DNA of 64,000 nucleotides from Rostratula benghalensis (taxonomy: Eukaryota > Chordata > Aves > Charadriiformes > Rostratulidae): NCBI GenBank assembly GCA_013399305.1, contig VXAI01000137.1, positions 1,457,835-1,521,834 on the forward strand, written 5' to 3'. Shown here one piece after another: positions 1 to 11,407 of this stretch. Each line of letters begins with the position of its first letter. Positions within the stretch are counted from its first letter, which is position 1. Under the pieces are notes generated by a model that saw only the letters and a program-made list of their open reading frames with translations, had not been told where the DNA came from and made no database searches. The position numbers and the translations under genes were made by a program.

Positions 1-147
1 CCGAGTGTTGCTGGTGTCCTGGTTTATTCCTTGGTTGCTCAAAGTGGTGGGAGTACTCCCAAGGCAAAGGAGTCTGCCTCTGCACGGTACCAAGTGTTGC
101 TTTTAATAATTTAAATCTTGGATTAAGCCTTTTTCAATCTATTTCAG
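1..147 (+). other. EXOC4: EXOC4 intron, 3' end
   Basis: This is the last part of the intron before the first exon in the window. It ends in a T-rich tract and the acceptor ATTTCAG at 141-147. No repeat is recognised in it. Confidence 0.85.
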
Positions 148-391
148 TGCGAGAAACAAGCCTTCTGGAAATTAAAGAAGACACGGAACTGGATCCAGAG
201 GAGAACAGCGCTGTCTTCATGGGCATACTCATCAAAGGGCTGGCCAAGCTGAAAAAAATCCCTGAAACGGTGAAAGCCATCCAGGACCGCTTAGAACAGG
301 AACTCAAGCAGATCGTTAAGCGATCCACAACCCAGGTGGCAGACAGTGGCTACCAGAGAGGGGAAAACCTCTCCCAGGAAAATCAGCCCAG
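148..391 (+). CDS. EXOC4: EXOC4 (exocyst subunit SEC8) internal exon
   Basis: This exon encodes part of SEC8, a subunit of the eight-protein exocyst that tethers secretory vesicles to the plasma membrane before SNARE-mediated fusion. The 244-nt exon starts after ATTTCAG with a split valine codon (G|TG, phase 1) and ends AG|GTAAGG, leaving two bases of an arginine codon. Its translation includes [20 protein letters not shown] and [20 protein letters not shown], which I recognise as the mid-N-terminal part of vertebrate EXOC4, about residues 255-336. The mixed Lys/Glu/Leu pattern fits the helical-rod fold of exocyst subunits. An open frame runs 3 bp upstream only because the acceptor G happens to complete GTG, so it is not a start codon. 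The reading frame is intact. Confidence 0.97.
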
Positions 392-727
392 GTAAGGATA
401 TTTCAGTCACTGAACCTTGGCTGCTGCCAAAAGAAGGTCTGGAGAAGGGTGTCACATCCGTTCATTTCAATTTGAAGGGTTGACAATACTATTTTTGCAG
501 TAGCAGAGATGTGAAATGGTAAAATATTCAGAAATGCCTGTGTCTCACCAAAAGACTGATGTGCCTTGAGCACCCAAAAGGCTTGGGAATTTAGGAAATG
601 TATTCAGAAGAGGGAGGCAGTGTCGCTTCTCAGCTAAAGATGTGGGAAAGGGAGATGCTTCCTTTTGTGCTTGGCCCTAGAAGAGAATCTTTTGGCTAAA
701 ATGTTTGAAGTGTGGTTTTGAAGGTGG
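392..727 (+). other. EXOC4 intron, unique sequence
   Basis: The splice donor GTAAGG begins at 392. The remaining 330 bp hold no recognisable gene or repeat. Confidence 0.8.
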
Positions 728-1062
728 AATCATAGAATGGTTTGGGTTGGAAAGGACCTTAAAGACCATCCAGTTCCAACCCCCCTGCCCTGGGCAGGGA
801 CACCTCCCACCAGAATAGGTTGCTCCAAGCCCCATCCAACCTGGCCTTGGACCCCTCCAGGGATGGAGCATCCACAGCTTCTCTGGGCAACCTGGGCCAG
901 GGTCTCTCCACCCTCACAGGAAAGAATTTCTTCCTAAAATCTCATCTAAATCTCCCCTCTTTCAGTTTAAAACCCTTCCCCCTCATCCTATGGTTCCACT
1001 CCCTGATCAAGAGTCCCTCCCCACCTCCCCTGTAGACCTCCTTTAGATACTGGAGGGCTGCC
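728..1062 (-). mobile_element. CR1 LINE fragment, antisense
   Basis: It begins with the reverse complement of the CR1 3' tail (AATCATAGAATGG, then GGTTGGAAAGGACC). It continues through the 3' UTR and C-terminal ORF2 region (CCTGGGCAGGGACACC, CTCTGGGCAACCTGGGCC) to about 1062. This is a 5'-truncated copy lying antisense to EXOC4. Confidence 0.92.
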
Positions 1063-3433
1063 GGAAGCACAGTAGAAACCAGCATTCTTTGATTAATAAG
1101 GGGTTATATAAAGTTAAGCACTTGGATTTTACTTTATTTTATTTTAACCTAACCTTTCATTTTAAGCAGTTTTACACCAAATTGAATTGTAGTGCTGTCT
1201 CAGGCTCCTGGTGTGCATGGTGTAAAGAAAACTTGGTGCCAAACCAAATACCACCTTCTTGTGTTGCACTGACTGATGGCTTTACACTAGTGCTGGTGCC
1301 AAAGAGAACTCAAATTTGTGAGTTCCTCCATAATGTGACTTGCAAAGAGAAGATTCAGCTCAGATATTTATTTGTAGCAGAGTCCAATTAAGCTGATGCA
1401 GGTGCAAATCTTTGAAATCATGTATGGAACTAATTACATCGCTAAGTAGATGGCCATGTTTCTAATTGGTTTGCAGCCACATTTGCATTAACAGCGAGGT
1501 GTGGAAGCCAACTGAGAACTATGTGTCTGCTCTTGTTCAGGATTCACTAGAGCTGTTCTTTGGAAAACAGGACCCTGTAAGGACTAGCTGAAAGATTAAC
1601 TTGTGGTAGTGCACATTGTGATGGTCACTGTCCAATGGGAATTAATGGCAGAAAAGAAAAATGAAAACAAAAATGTGTGTCTTCATTTAGATGTCATACT
1701 TGTACTGGAAAAATCCCTCCCAAGAAAAACTTTAGCTTGAGAAAAGCTTCTTTATTCATTCCTGTCAGTATCATTGCTGCAGAAACAGCTGTATTTGGAA
1801 GAATTCCTAGAATTACAGTACTGATAACTTGGTGAAGTTTCACCAAGTTTTCTGGGTGGGTCAGAAGGCAGAATTTGAGTTTCTGATCCCGAGATGGAGC
1901 AGAGCAGACACTCGAGAGTTGCTTTATGAATTGATCTTGAGAGGTTGTACGGCTGCTGGTTGTCCATTGAAATTGATAAACTGGATCAGATCCCATTTTA
2001 ATGATATTACCCAATCCTCTGGACAGGTTAAGGAATGAAAAGTTTAGTGGTTTTTAACATCTCTTTAATAGGAGGTTGTGAGCCTTTCGGTTGCTTATAT
2101 TCTAGAGCTATGGGAAGTGTCATGAATTCTTGTTGAATAAGGAGATAATTAGAACTGATTCTAAACCTAAATCACAAGTGGAGTTTACATCAAGCAGGTG
2201 AATTCATTTATATTGAAAAGAATAAATTATACTATGGAAAGGCATTCTGCCCCTTAAATTAGTGACAGTTTTAAATCAAAACTAAGCAACTTCCCTGCTG
2301 TCAAGAAAAAAATAAATCTGAACAACAAGGTCCTCCTGTTTCAAGAGAGCTCCGTAAGACCCCAGATTTGAGCATGATGCAGTGCCTGAAACAGCTTGAC
2401 TATTTATTAGGCTGTCAGCCCCTGTGCTGGCTTGACCTCAGGACTTGTTGAACTGGAAAACATTTTACTCACCTTAAAACCAGTCACACTTGGATGCCTT
2501 TTAGTCTCTGTCACTGAGCTCGGTGCCTCTGTTCAGCTTCATCGCCGTGTGGTGGCTCTCAGCTGTTGGCTCTTATTTTTTTCCCCCTATGAAAAGGGTG
2601 GTGTTTCCCTCGAGGAAGAAGCTGATAATCTGCCTGTACCATCAGAATAGGAAGATGATGGAATTTAAAACCAAGTAATTCTGTTCAGTGTAACACTATT
2701 TTAGCAACAGCTCCATAAACAAGTTGATATTGTGAGGTCAGGCTCACCTGGGGATAACAAAACTGAATTTGCCAGACCATCCAGTTCGTTGACTTTTGCA
2801 GTTTGTACTTTCCTGGGGCAACAAGGAGGTGTATGGCTAATTAAATTCTCATTAGTAGCGGGGTGTTAGCAGAAGTTGGGTTTGCACTGACAAGTTTTTT
2901 CAGTGGTATCTAATTAATTTACTCCCATAACGTTATCTTTCTTTGTGATTTCAACCAAGGCTGTTTGTATGTTCCTCTGAAATCCCGTTCCTCCTCTCTC
3001 CAAATCATTCTACAGCTACTTTTCCTCCTATTTTTGCCTGGGTCGTGGCTGACAAGCTGCTTGCCCCTGGCTGTCCCTCTGTCTCTTGCAGTGAGAAGTT
3101 CTTATATATCTCTTTGGGGCTGTCAAAGCACTGGTTTCCTTTCCATGTCCTCACTTAACAGTGATGGAGGGTGTTTTTCAGGCAGTCTCACCTGCTTATT
3201 GTCCTGTCCCCTTCACTGGTGACATTGGTTTCCAGCTGACAAGCACGTAGGGAAAGAAGGAGAGGGAAGTAGGACTTTCGACAGAAGCAGCTTCTCAGTT
3301 TCACTTGGGCCAGGACAGTTCTTAAGCTTTATACACAGCCTAAATGGAAAAGAATGGCTTTTCTTCCACTTCTACCACTTCTGTTTATCCCCTACCAGCA
3401 TCTTAAATTTGTAAAGACCCTGTAAAAAAGCAG
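1063..3433. other. EXOC4 intron, no gene seen
   Basis: About 2.4 kb of AT-rich intron. A TTTTA-type run lies near 1129-1147. Short open frames here have no recognisable similarity. I see no CR1 or other repeat. Confidence 0.6.
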
Positions 3434-3843
3434 GAGGGCCGGAGCAGCACTTCTATGAAGACTGGCTGAGGGAGCTGGGGTTGTTCAGCCTGGAGGAGAG
3501 AAGGCTCTGGGGAGGCCTTCCAATATCTGAAGGGAGCTCCAGGAGAGCTGGGGAGGGACATTGTGTCAGGGAGTGGAGTGACAGGACAGGGGCAACAGCT
3601 TTAAATTGGATGAGGGGAGATTTAGATTAGATATGAGGAAGAAATTCTTCAATGTGAGGGTGGTGAGGCACTGGCCCAGGTTGCCCAGAGCAGCTGTGGC
3701 TGCCCCATCCCTGGAGGGGTTCAAGGCCAGGCTGGATGGGGCTTTGAGCAACCTGTTCTGGTGGGAGGTGTCCCTGCCCAGGGCAGGGGGGTGGAACTGG
3801 ATGGTCAATTAAGGTCCCTTCCACCTCTAATCATTCTGTGATC
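3434..3843 (+). mobile_element. CR1 LINE fragment, sense
   Basis: It opens at GAGGGCCGGAGCAGC, passes through the CR1 ORF2 C-terminus (GAGGGAGCTGGGGTTGTTCAGCCTGG in the DNA) and ends with AAGGTCCCTTCCACC and ATTCTGTGAT. It is 5'-truncated with an intact 3' tail. Confidence 0.93.
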
Positions 3844-4058
3844 CTCTCTCTTCAACAACACTTTTCTTTAGGCATTTATACCCATTCTCATATATGAAGA
3901 AATTGGATGTACACCTCAGTTTCTTTTGGATTGCTTAAATACATGTCTTAGTTCTACTGTCACTTAAGGTATGGCAATCATAATGCCCCTGTGTTTCTTA
4001 GGAGTACAATTTGATGTACATATAGTACCATATAGATGTACATACACATTACACATAA

Positions 4059-4420
4059 GGGAGACTGAGGGGAGACCACCTCGCTCTCTACAACTCCCTG
4101 AAAGGAGGGTGTAGCTGGGGGTTCGGTCTCTTCTCCCAAGGAACAGGCAATGGGACAAGAGGAAAAGGCCTCAAGTTGCAGCAGGGGAGGTCTAAGATGG
4201 GTATTAGGAAAAATTTCTTCACTGAAAGGGTTATTAATCCTTGGAACAGGCTCCTCAGGGCAGTGGGGGTTTTAAATCCTAGGAGGGATTTAAAAGCTGT
4301 GTAGACGTGGTGCTGAAGGATATGGGTTAGAGGTGGGTTTAGTCACCTTCAGGTTGATTGTTGGACTTGATGCTCTGAAATGTCCCTTCCAACCTAGACA
4401 ATTGTATGATTCCATGATTC
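4059..4420 (+). mobile_element. CR1 LINE fragment, sense, second subfamily
   Basis: It carries the 'CTACAACTCCCTGAAAGGAGG' block and the tail CCTTCCAACCTAGACAATTG followed by ATGATTCCATGATTC. This 3' UTR differs from the copy at 3434-3843 and matches those at 5740, 9470 and 15341. Confidence 0.92.
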
Positions 4421-4881
4421 CCAACCACATCTTTATTTTTAATCTGACGTGTATTTAAGTAACAGAGAGGGCTGAAGAGTGGTGATGCAGCTCAGATTCT
4501 GCTGCAGCTCTTTTGTCCCTTCTCTGGGGACAACAACTTCTGCTGGGGAGACACAGCAAGCGTGTGGGAACTCCTAAGCTGCTGCAGTGACATGTGATGG
4601 AGCCTGTCTGTCAGAGCTAGAAGTGTCAAACATATGGATTTGGGAAGTGTTATCCTCACATTTTGTTGGGGTTATGGGTGTACTTGAATTGCTCATTAAA
4701 CGGCAGCGAACTCCATCAGAATTTTTCTTAAATAATCAGAAAACCCAGTCATTGCCTTATCACAAAATATTTAGGTTCATTAATTACAATGATTGGGCAG
4801 AAAGGAAGCCGTAGGTTCAGTTATGGTGTAGTGATTTAGATGTGGTTATGATGCGATGCCTTCCATAGAGCAGTGAAATTC
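4421..4881. other. EXOC4 intron, no gene seen
   Basis: Unique intron sequence of 461 bp. Nothing recognisable. Confidence 0.6.
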
Positions 4882-5594
4882 CTGGTTGGGAACTCACCAG
4901 ATGGAGAGCAGCACAGGGGAAAGGGACCTGGAGGTCCTGGTGGGCAGCAGGATGACCATGAGCCAGCTCTGTGCCCTGGTGGCCAAGAAGGCCAATGGCA
5001 TCCTGGGGTGTAGGAGAAGGGCTGTGGTCAGGAGGTGGAGAGAGGTTCTCCTCCCCCTCTGCTCTGCCCTGGTGAGACCCCATCTGGAATAGTGTGTCCA
5101 GTTCTGGGCCCCTCAGTTCCAGAGGGACAGGGAACTGCTGGAGAGAGTCCAGGGCAGAGCCACAAAGATGATGAAGGGAGTGGAGCATCTCCCAGAGGAG
5201 GAAAGGCTGAGGCTGAGGGAGCTGGGTCTCTTTAGCTTGGAGAAGAGGAGACTGAGGGGTGACCTCCTGAATGTTTCTAAATCTGGAAAGGGTGAGTGTC
5301 AGGAGGATGGAGCCAGGCTCTTCTCAGGGACAGGCAATGATAGGACAAGGGGCAATGGGTGCAAGCTGGAACAGAGGAGGTTCCACTGAAATAGGAGGAA
5401 AAACTTCTTCAGGGTGAGGGTGAGGGAGCACTGGCAGGGGCTGCCCAGAGAGGTGGTGGAGTCTCCTTCTCTGGGGACATCCAAAACTTGTCTGGACACG
5501 TTCCTGTGTGACCTGCTCTTGGTGTTCCTGCTCTGGCAGGGGGATTGGACTGGATGAGCTTTCCAGGTCCCTTCCAATCCCTGTGATTCTGTGA
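4882..5594 (+). mobile_element. CR1 LINE fragment, sense, young-looking subfamily
   Basis: The copy is about 710 bp and starts in the ORF2 region that encodes the '[16 protein letters not shown]' type sequence (about 4957-5010). It ends CTTCCAATCCCTGTGATTCTGTG. From 5040 on it is nearly superimposable on the copy at 10267-10831, so both belong to one subfamily. Its ORF2 frame is interrupted. Confidence 0.95.
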
Positions 5595-5739
5595 AGTCTT
5601 GAAGTTGATGAGATTTGGTTTCTGATCTTTTGCATTGTTTAAAATATGTCATCATGTTAATTTCAGAATTCAGAATGAGTAGTCTGTATTCTGTTTGTAT
5701 GGATAAGCCAATTTTTATTGACTTAAGATGTTTGCTTTT

Positions 5740-5803
5740 AGGTTGATGGTTGGACTTATATATTCTTAAAGAACCCTTCCAACCTAGGTGATTCTATGAT
5801 TCT
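5740..5803 (+). mobile_element. CR1 3' end, very short
   Basis: Only the terminal ~64 bp remain: GGTTGATGGTTGGACT, then CCCTTCCAACCTAGG and ATTCTATGATTCT. This is an extreme 5' truncation of the 4059-type subfamily. Confidence 0.85.
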
Positions 5804-6142
5804 ACTTTCTTCTGGGAGGAAAAGCGGGTTGTCTCCCCTCCCTTTCTGCAGCCCTATGTGAGAACTTAAATTGGTGTCTAATATCATGGTACCAAAGTGC
5901 AGCTACTGGGTAGTTACAGATGGTTTTGTCTTGTCTGTAGCTCCAAAGAGAACATGTTCTAATCGAGAGACTCCGAGATAGAGGAGGGAGTGAGAAGGAA
6001 GGTCCCTAGAAGGATTTAGATACCAAACCTGAGCTGGGGAGAGTTGACATTGGTCACCTTAAGCTCCCAGAGAGGGTTTGAAGCTGGGTGACCTCCCTGC
6101 TTGCAGGTGGCATCTGTCACAGAGCAGGCTCTATGATGTCGC
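5804..6142. other. EXOC4 intron, no gene seen
   Basis: About 340 bp of unique sequence. Nothing recognised. Confidence 0.55.
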
Positions 6143-6616
6143 GGTCTTCTGGGACCTCAAGCTCAAGAAGGACAGAGAACTGATGAGAGTCCAGCAGAGG
6201 CTACAGAGATGATCAGGGGACTGGAGCATCTCTCTGAAGAAAGGCTGAGAGAGCTTGGAAAAGAGAAGACTGAGAGGGAATCTAGTCCCTGTTGTCAATG
6301 CTGAGTAATATCTCAAGGGTGGGTGTCAAGAGGATGGGGTGAGGCTCTTCTCAGTGGTGCCCAGCAACAGGACAGGAGGCAAAAGGCACAAACTGGAACA
6401 CGGGAAATTCTGTCTGAACATGAGGAACAACCTTTTTCCTTTGAGATTGTCCTGGAAGAGGCTTCCCAGAGAGGTGAAGGAATCTCCTTCTCTGGAGACA
6501 TTCAAAACCTGCCTGGACGTGTTCCTGTCTGGCCTGATCTGGGTGACCCTGCTCTGGCAGGGGTTGGACTAGATGATCTCCCGAGGTCCCTCACAACCTT
6601 TAACCCCTGTGCTTCT
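6143..6616 (+). mobile_element. CR1 LINE fragment, sense, just upstream of an EXOC4 exon
   Basis: The CR1 ORF2 C-terminus and 3' UTR are clear from about 6165. The 3' end (TGATCTCCCGAGGTCCC, then ACCCCTGTGCTTCTG) is degraded. It ends about 95 bp before the exon at 6711, so the acceptor region is squeezed between the repeat and the exon. Confidence 0.9.
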
Positions 6617-6710
6617 GGCTTCTGTCCCACTGTTCTGATATCCTGAGGGACTGTGTGCCACCTGTGGTGTCCTCTGGAAACTGAGTGGAGGTTCTCTTGA
6701 TGGTTTGCAG

Positions 6711-6888
6711 GTTACTGCTGGAACTGCTTGAGCTTCTCTTTGACAAGTTCAACGCGGTGGCTGCTGCTCATTCTGTTGTCCTTGGACACCTTCAGCAAAC
6801 GGTGTCCTCTCCTTGCAGCCAGTACGATGGTGATATCAAGCTCTATGACATGGTTGATGTGTGGGTGAAGATCCAAGACGTCTTGCAG
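6711..6888 (+). CDS. EXOC4: EXOC4 (exocyst subunit SEC8) internal exon
   Basis: This 178-nt exon is bounded by GGTTTGCAG|G and TTGCAG|GTAAGA. The first base completes the arginine codon begun at 390-391, and 59 full codons follow, ending in phase 0. The translation contains LLLELLELLFDKFNAVAAAH and DIKLYDMVDVWVKIQDVLQ, recognisable as EXOC4 around residues 337-395. The intervening SSPCSQYDGD segment looks more divergent than its flanks compared with the mammalian sequence as I remember it. A pyrimidine-rich TCCTCTCCTTGCAG at 6805-6818 resembles a second acceptor. Using it would remove 108 nt in frame. This is sequence-based speculation only. Confidence 0.97.
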
Positions 6889-8152
6889 GTAAGACTCCTC
6901 CAGTTGGGCACGTTTTATAACAGCTCTTACATCCAGAATACCAGGGAATACCTGTCATCCTCAAGAGAGAGCTGTGCTGGAATTTGTCTTATTTTTTTTT
7001 GGTAAGTGGCCACGTTTATAACAGACTGTTTAACTCCAGAGAGCTTTAATATCAGGGGGAAAAAAAAAAAAAAAGTCTGTGGATTCAAAAAGTCTGTGGA
7101 TTCATCCGTATGCGTATGGAAAGGTGGATTCTTTTTGCCTACCAAGTGATTTATCGGAAGCTTTCAAACAGTGACATTTTTGTTCCGTGTTACCATGTCA
7201 TGCCTGTCTTAGAAAGTGTCACAGCTCTAATCACTTGTCTTCTCCTGTCATTATGGCTTGGTTGTAGTCAGCTGAGACACTTGCTGCCAGCGTGTTTTCG
7301 GGGGATCCTTCTTTGATTTTTTTTATTTTTGACTGTAGCGTACGAAAGCTGTACCTTGCTCAGGCTTTATTCTGGTACCGTGCCTGTCACCTTAGTATCT
7401 GAGACTCACAGGCAGCAGACCCCTCATCTGTCACTCGTCTGCTCTCTCATTCTTGCTCTGAGGCTCACGCCTGCGCATTCGAGGGTTTTATTTATTTATT
7501 TTGCAATTGCCTTTATATATAGTACACAGATGTGCACCTCACCCCGTGGTTGATAGAGGAGGTCAAAGAAATGAGCCTGGAGTTATTTACAGGAGGTGGC
7601 AAGATTTATGGTGGTCATTCCACCTCTGGCCTGTTCTTGAAAAATGCTCTCTGCCTCCTCCTACCCTAACACACTTCTTCGTGGCAGGGGACGGGTCTAT
7701 TTAGCTGTTGCTCTCCAGACTTGTTGGACTGGGCAGTGAAGCACTCAGGGTTTTTGGTTTTTTTGCTAACAAAAATATGGCCAACTGTGTGTGTGGTGTG
7801 AGCTGAGATACTTCTTGGACACGGTGATTTTAAGATATGGACCTTTGATCACATCCACTGTCATATTACCCACTTCCTCATCTTTACAGAGGAGTTAGTA
7901 TTTTAATTAAAGACATCCTCATGGGTTTTCTCCATGATACAAATTTTCAGCTTTCTTGAGTATTTTTGCAAAAAAACCAAAACCTGGAGATTTCCAGCCA
8001 GAAGTTAATGGTGAGTTTTCTAAACCAAAGAATGTCACAGAAGTGAAGCTGTCTGGCCTCGTTTAAAGAGAAGAATTAAACTTAAGGATATTGAGGAATA
8101 GGTTTGGCCTGGGATACCATCAGCCATTGTACTCTCATCTTATGAACACTCA
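6889..8152. other. EXOC4 large intron, first part
   Basis: The donor GTAAGA starts at 6889, opening an intron of about 40.6 kb. An A-tract near 7060-7074 is followed by a 17-bp tandem duplication (7070-7103). No gene is seen. Confidence 0.6.
7070..7103. repeat. 17-bp perfect tandem duplication
   Basis: The unit AAAAAGTCTGTGGATTC occurs twice head to tail at 7070-7086 and 7087-7103, directly after an A-tract. This is consistent with replication slippage. Confidence 0.9.
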
Positions 8153-8481
8153 TATATACTTAAAGGGTGGGTATCAAGAGGATGGGACCAGTCTTTTTTC
8201 AGTGGTGCCCAGTGACAGGACACAAGAGGGAATGGGCACAAACTTGGAACAGAGCAGAGGAAGTTCCTTCACAACATGAGGAGAAACTTCTTTCCTTTGA
8301 GGGTGGAAGGGCCCTGGCAGAGGCTGCCCAAAGAGGGGGTGGAGTCTCCTTCTCTGGAGATACTGAAACCCCACCTGAATGCATCTCTGTGCAGCCTGCT
8401 CTGAGTGGACCTACTCTGTCAGGGGGTTGGACTGGTGATCTCCAGAGGTCCCTTCCAACCCCTTATCATTGATCCGTGATC
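8153..8481 (+). mobile_element. CR1 LINE fragment, sense
   Basis: It starts at the CTTAAAGGGTGGGT block and ends at TCCCTTCCAACCCC with a decayed tail (TCATTGATCCGTGAT). About 330 bp, 5'-truncated. Confidence 0.92.
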
Positions 8482-9469
8482 CAAGAGGTCTAGAAAGACA
8501 TTAAAGAGCTGTGAGTTCTGCAAACTTTGCTCCAGGAGGGCAAAGCCTTAGGAATAAGAATCCTCCAAGATTTTCTCTTTAGTGAAGCAGAATGACAAAG
8601 CTGGAAATACCCCATTGTCAGTGAGGGTTTTGTTCCTCCTGAGTGGTGAAATCAGGAGTGAGTTACACTGGCTATTCCAAACCAACCTTGACAGAGATCC
8701 TACGTGGAAGCACGCAGAGGTGTGCATGTAGAGAAGGGGAATGTTTCCATGTTGGGGAGAAATAGATTTCACCAAACTTTTCTATAAAATGAGGGTGAGG
8801 AAAACTATAACAACCCACCTGTAAGGGTTTTGTTGCTCTTGGTCTGACAGAGTGGGTGTTGGAGGGAGTCAGAAAAGCTTCCAAAAGAGCTTTTTCAATG
8901 CAAAAAAGCAGCACTTTGAGATCCATAACCTCTTGCTGGTTTAGGGCAAGAGATGGGCCTTGACTGACAGGGAAAGGAGAAAATCTTCCTATATTTTTTT
9001 CGAAATCTTGTGGGTTTGTGGTACACAAGTTTCATAGAGGGGAATTAAATATTTTTTTACCTCAGTGTATGAGACTACTTCAAGCCCAATACAAAACTCT
9101 TTCTATCCTGTTTTTCCAAATACGGATAATTTATTGAGAGATATTACATTGGTGGCAGGAGGAGCAGAAGAAAAGTGTTTATTTAAATGTGCCTGCTGTT
9201 AGAGGAGGATGAAAATTTGGAGGAAGTGGGCTCCTGATGGGGTGCCTCAGGAAAATGATGTGATTCCTGCAGATCGTAACAAATGAAGTTTATTCATCGT
9301 GCTAGAATATCTTGTGTCTCTGCAGTTCTCAAGGATAAGTTTTTGTACATTGTGCATCTCTGCACATGAGATACATTCCAACAAGGTAGGACTTCATAGC
9401 TCTGTGCAAAAGTAATAATTTGTGCTTGTGGTGGGCTAGAAATTGTCCATTGTGGGAAATGAGTGTCTT
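8482..9469. other. EXOC4 intron, no gene seen
   Basis: About 990 bp of unique intron. A 118-codon antisense open frame (8672-9028) has no recognisable similarity. Confidence 0.55.
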
Positions 9470-9992
9470 CTGCTGGGCACTGGTGAGACCCAACCTCGAG
9501 GGCTGAGTGTGGTTTTGATCACTCCAAGAAGGCGGTGAAGCATGTCCAGAGAAGGGCAGTGGAGCTGGTGAGGGGGCTGGAGCACGAGTCTTGTGAGAAG
9601 CAGCTGAGGGAGCTGGGGGTGTTCAGCCTGGAGAAAAGAAGGCTGAGGGGAGACCTCGCTCTGTACAACTCCCTGAAAGGAGGGTGTAGCGGGGTGGGGG
9701 GGAGTTTGGTCTCTTCTCCCAAGGTTCTCCCAAGGAACAGCCGATAGGACAAAGAAGAAACAGCCTCAAGTTTTTTTGGTATGGATATTAGTGACTTTTT
9801 TCACACTGAAAGGGTTGTCAAGGCTTGGAACAGGCTGCCCAGAGAAGTGGTGGAGTCATCATCCCTGGAGATAATCAAAAGATGTATAGATGTGGTGCTG
9901 AGGGACATGGTTTAGTGGTGATTTTTGTCAGTGTTCGGTTGATGGTTGGACTAAGATCTGAAGGGTCCCTTCCAACATAGATGATTCTATGT
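9470..9992 (+). mobile_element. CR1 LINE fragment, sense
   Basis: It belongs to the 4059-type subfamily. It includes the 'CTGTACAACTCCCTGAAAGG' block and ends CCCTTCCAACATAGATGATTCTATG. The ORF2 remnant includes sequence coding for [16 protein letters not shown]. Confidence 0.93.
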
Positions 9993-10040
9993 TGTTTTCA
10001 GCAGCTTGGGTTTGTAGCTGGATTTCTGAATGCTCTGCAA

Positions 10041-10266
10041 GAAAGGGTTATTAAGCCTTAGAATGGGCTGCCCAGGGAAGTGGTTGAGGCACATCTCAGG
10101 AGGTATTTAGAAGATGGGTTGACATAGTGACATAGTGCTTAGTGATGGGGTTCAGTGATGGTCATGGTTTGTGTTTTGTTTTTTGGTTTGTTTTTTTTTT
10201 GGGGTGTTTTTTTTATAATCACATTAATGGTTGGACTAGATAATTTCAAAGGTCCCTTCCAATGTG
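10041..10266 (+). mobile_element. CR1 3' UTR fragment with T/G expansion
   Basis: It runs from GAAAGGGTTATTAAGCC to GGTCCCTTCCAATGTG. A T/G-rich tract (about 10166-10215) sits in the 3' UTR, and the terminal ATTCTATG repeats are missing where the next CR1 abuts it. Confidence 0.85.
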
Positions 10267-10831
10267 TGGTCAGTAGGTCAAGAGAGGTTCTCCTCCCTCC
10301 CTGCTCTGCCCTGGTGAGACCCCATCTGGAATAGTGTGTCCAGTTCTGGGCCCCTCAGCTCCAGAGGGACAGGGAACTGCTGGAGAGAGTCCAGGGCAGG
10401 GCTATGAGGATGCTGAAGGGAGTGGAGCATCTCCCAGAGGAGGAAAGGCTGAGGGAGCTGGGTCTCTTGAGCTTGGAGAAGAGGAGACTGAGGGGTGACC
10501 TCCTGAATGTTTCTAAATCTGGAAAGGGTGAGTGTCAGGAGGATGGAGCCAGGCTCTTCTCAGGGACAGGCAATGACAGGACAAGGAGCAATGGGTGCAA
10601 GCTGGAACACAGGAGGTTCCATTTAAATATGAGGCAAAACTTCTTCATGGTGAGGGTGAGGGAGCACTGGAAGGGGCTGCCCAGAGAGGTGGTGGAGTCT
10701 CCTTCTCTGGAGACATTCAAAACCTTTCTGGACACGTTCCTGTGTGACCTGCTCTTGGTGTTCCTGCTCTGGCAGGGGGATTGGACTGGATGAGCTTTCA
10801 AAGTCCCTTCCAATCCCTGAGATTCTGTGAT
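10267..10831 (+). mobile_element. CR1 LINE fragment, sense, young-looking subfamily
   Basis: It abuts the previous fragment with no unique DNA between them. It shares long near-identical stretches with 5030-5594 and ends CTTCCAATCCCTGAGATTCTGTG. A 129-codon stretch (10404-10793) is still open, covering the C-terminal end of CR1 ORF2. Confidence 0.95.
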
Positions 10832-11407
10832 CTCCACCAAGCACTGCACTAGTATTAGAGAGATGGTGTGGTGTTGTGCAAGGTTTCTCTATGGAACATG
10901 CAGATATTAAATATTTTTTGACCTTCTCTGAGAATGGAAAAATAATACTGAACTCATCAGGAGGAAGACAGAGTGACCTTTTAGAGCTGGGGGCTAGAGT
11001 GCTAGCAAACAAACAAACAAACAAATCTTTTTGTCAAAATATTAAAGCTGCCTTGTTCAGGAGAGCACAGTTTGAAGTTATTTGTACCCGAGCCAGCTTG
11101 GCCTGCAGTGGTGTTGCTGTACCAACAGGAGAGAGCTGAAACTTGTTTAAATTTTAACTTGGCATTTAGTGCAATGGAACTAATTTAGCTCTTCGGTGGA
11201 GGGGTGGGTGGAATATCCTTCTGAAGAACCTAATTAGTGTAGGAGCAAGTACTCGGCTGGAGAGAACTGAGCTGCGTTAAAATGGCCTTTAGCGATGTAT
11301 CCATGTGAGTAGTTGCTTCAGTGAAGGAATTCTGGGCTTTTCTAGCACAACACCATGTATGTGCTTGTCGTGGTTTTGACCAATCAGAAATTCAGGTGAT
11401 GATAGAG
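10832..11407. other. EXOC4 intron with CAAA microsatellite
   Basis: Unique sequence with a short (CAAA)n run at about 11008-11025. No gene is seen. Confidence 0.6.

Noticed and set aside
147..149. GTG at 147 as a start codon
   Set aside because: Its first G belongs to the splice acceptor. The exon begins at 148 inside a split valine codon.
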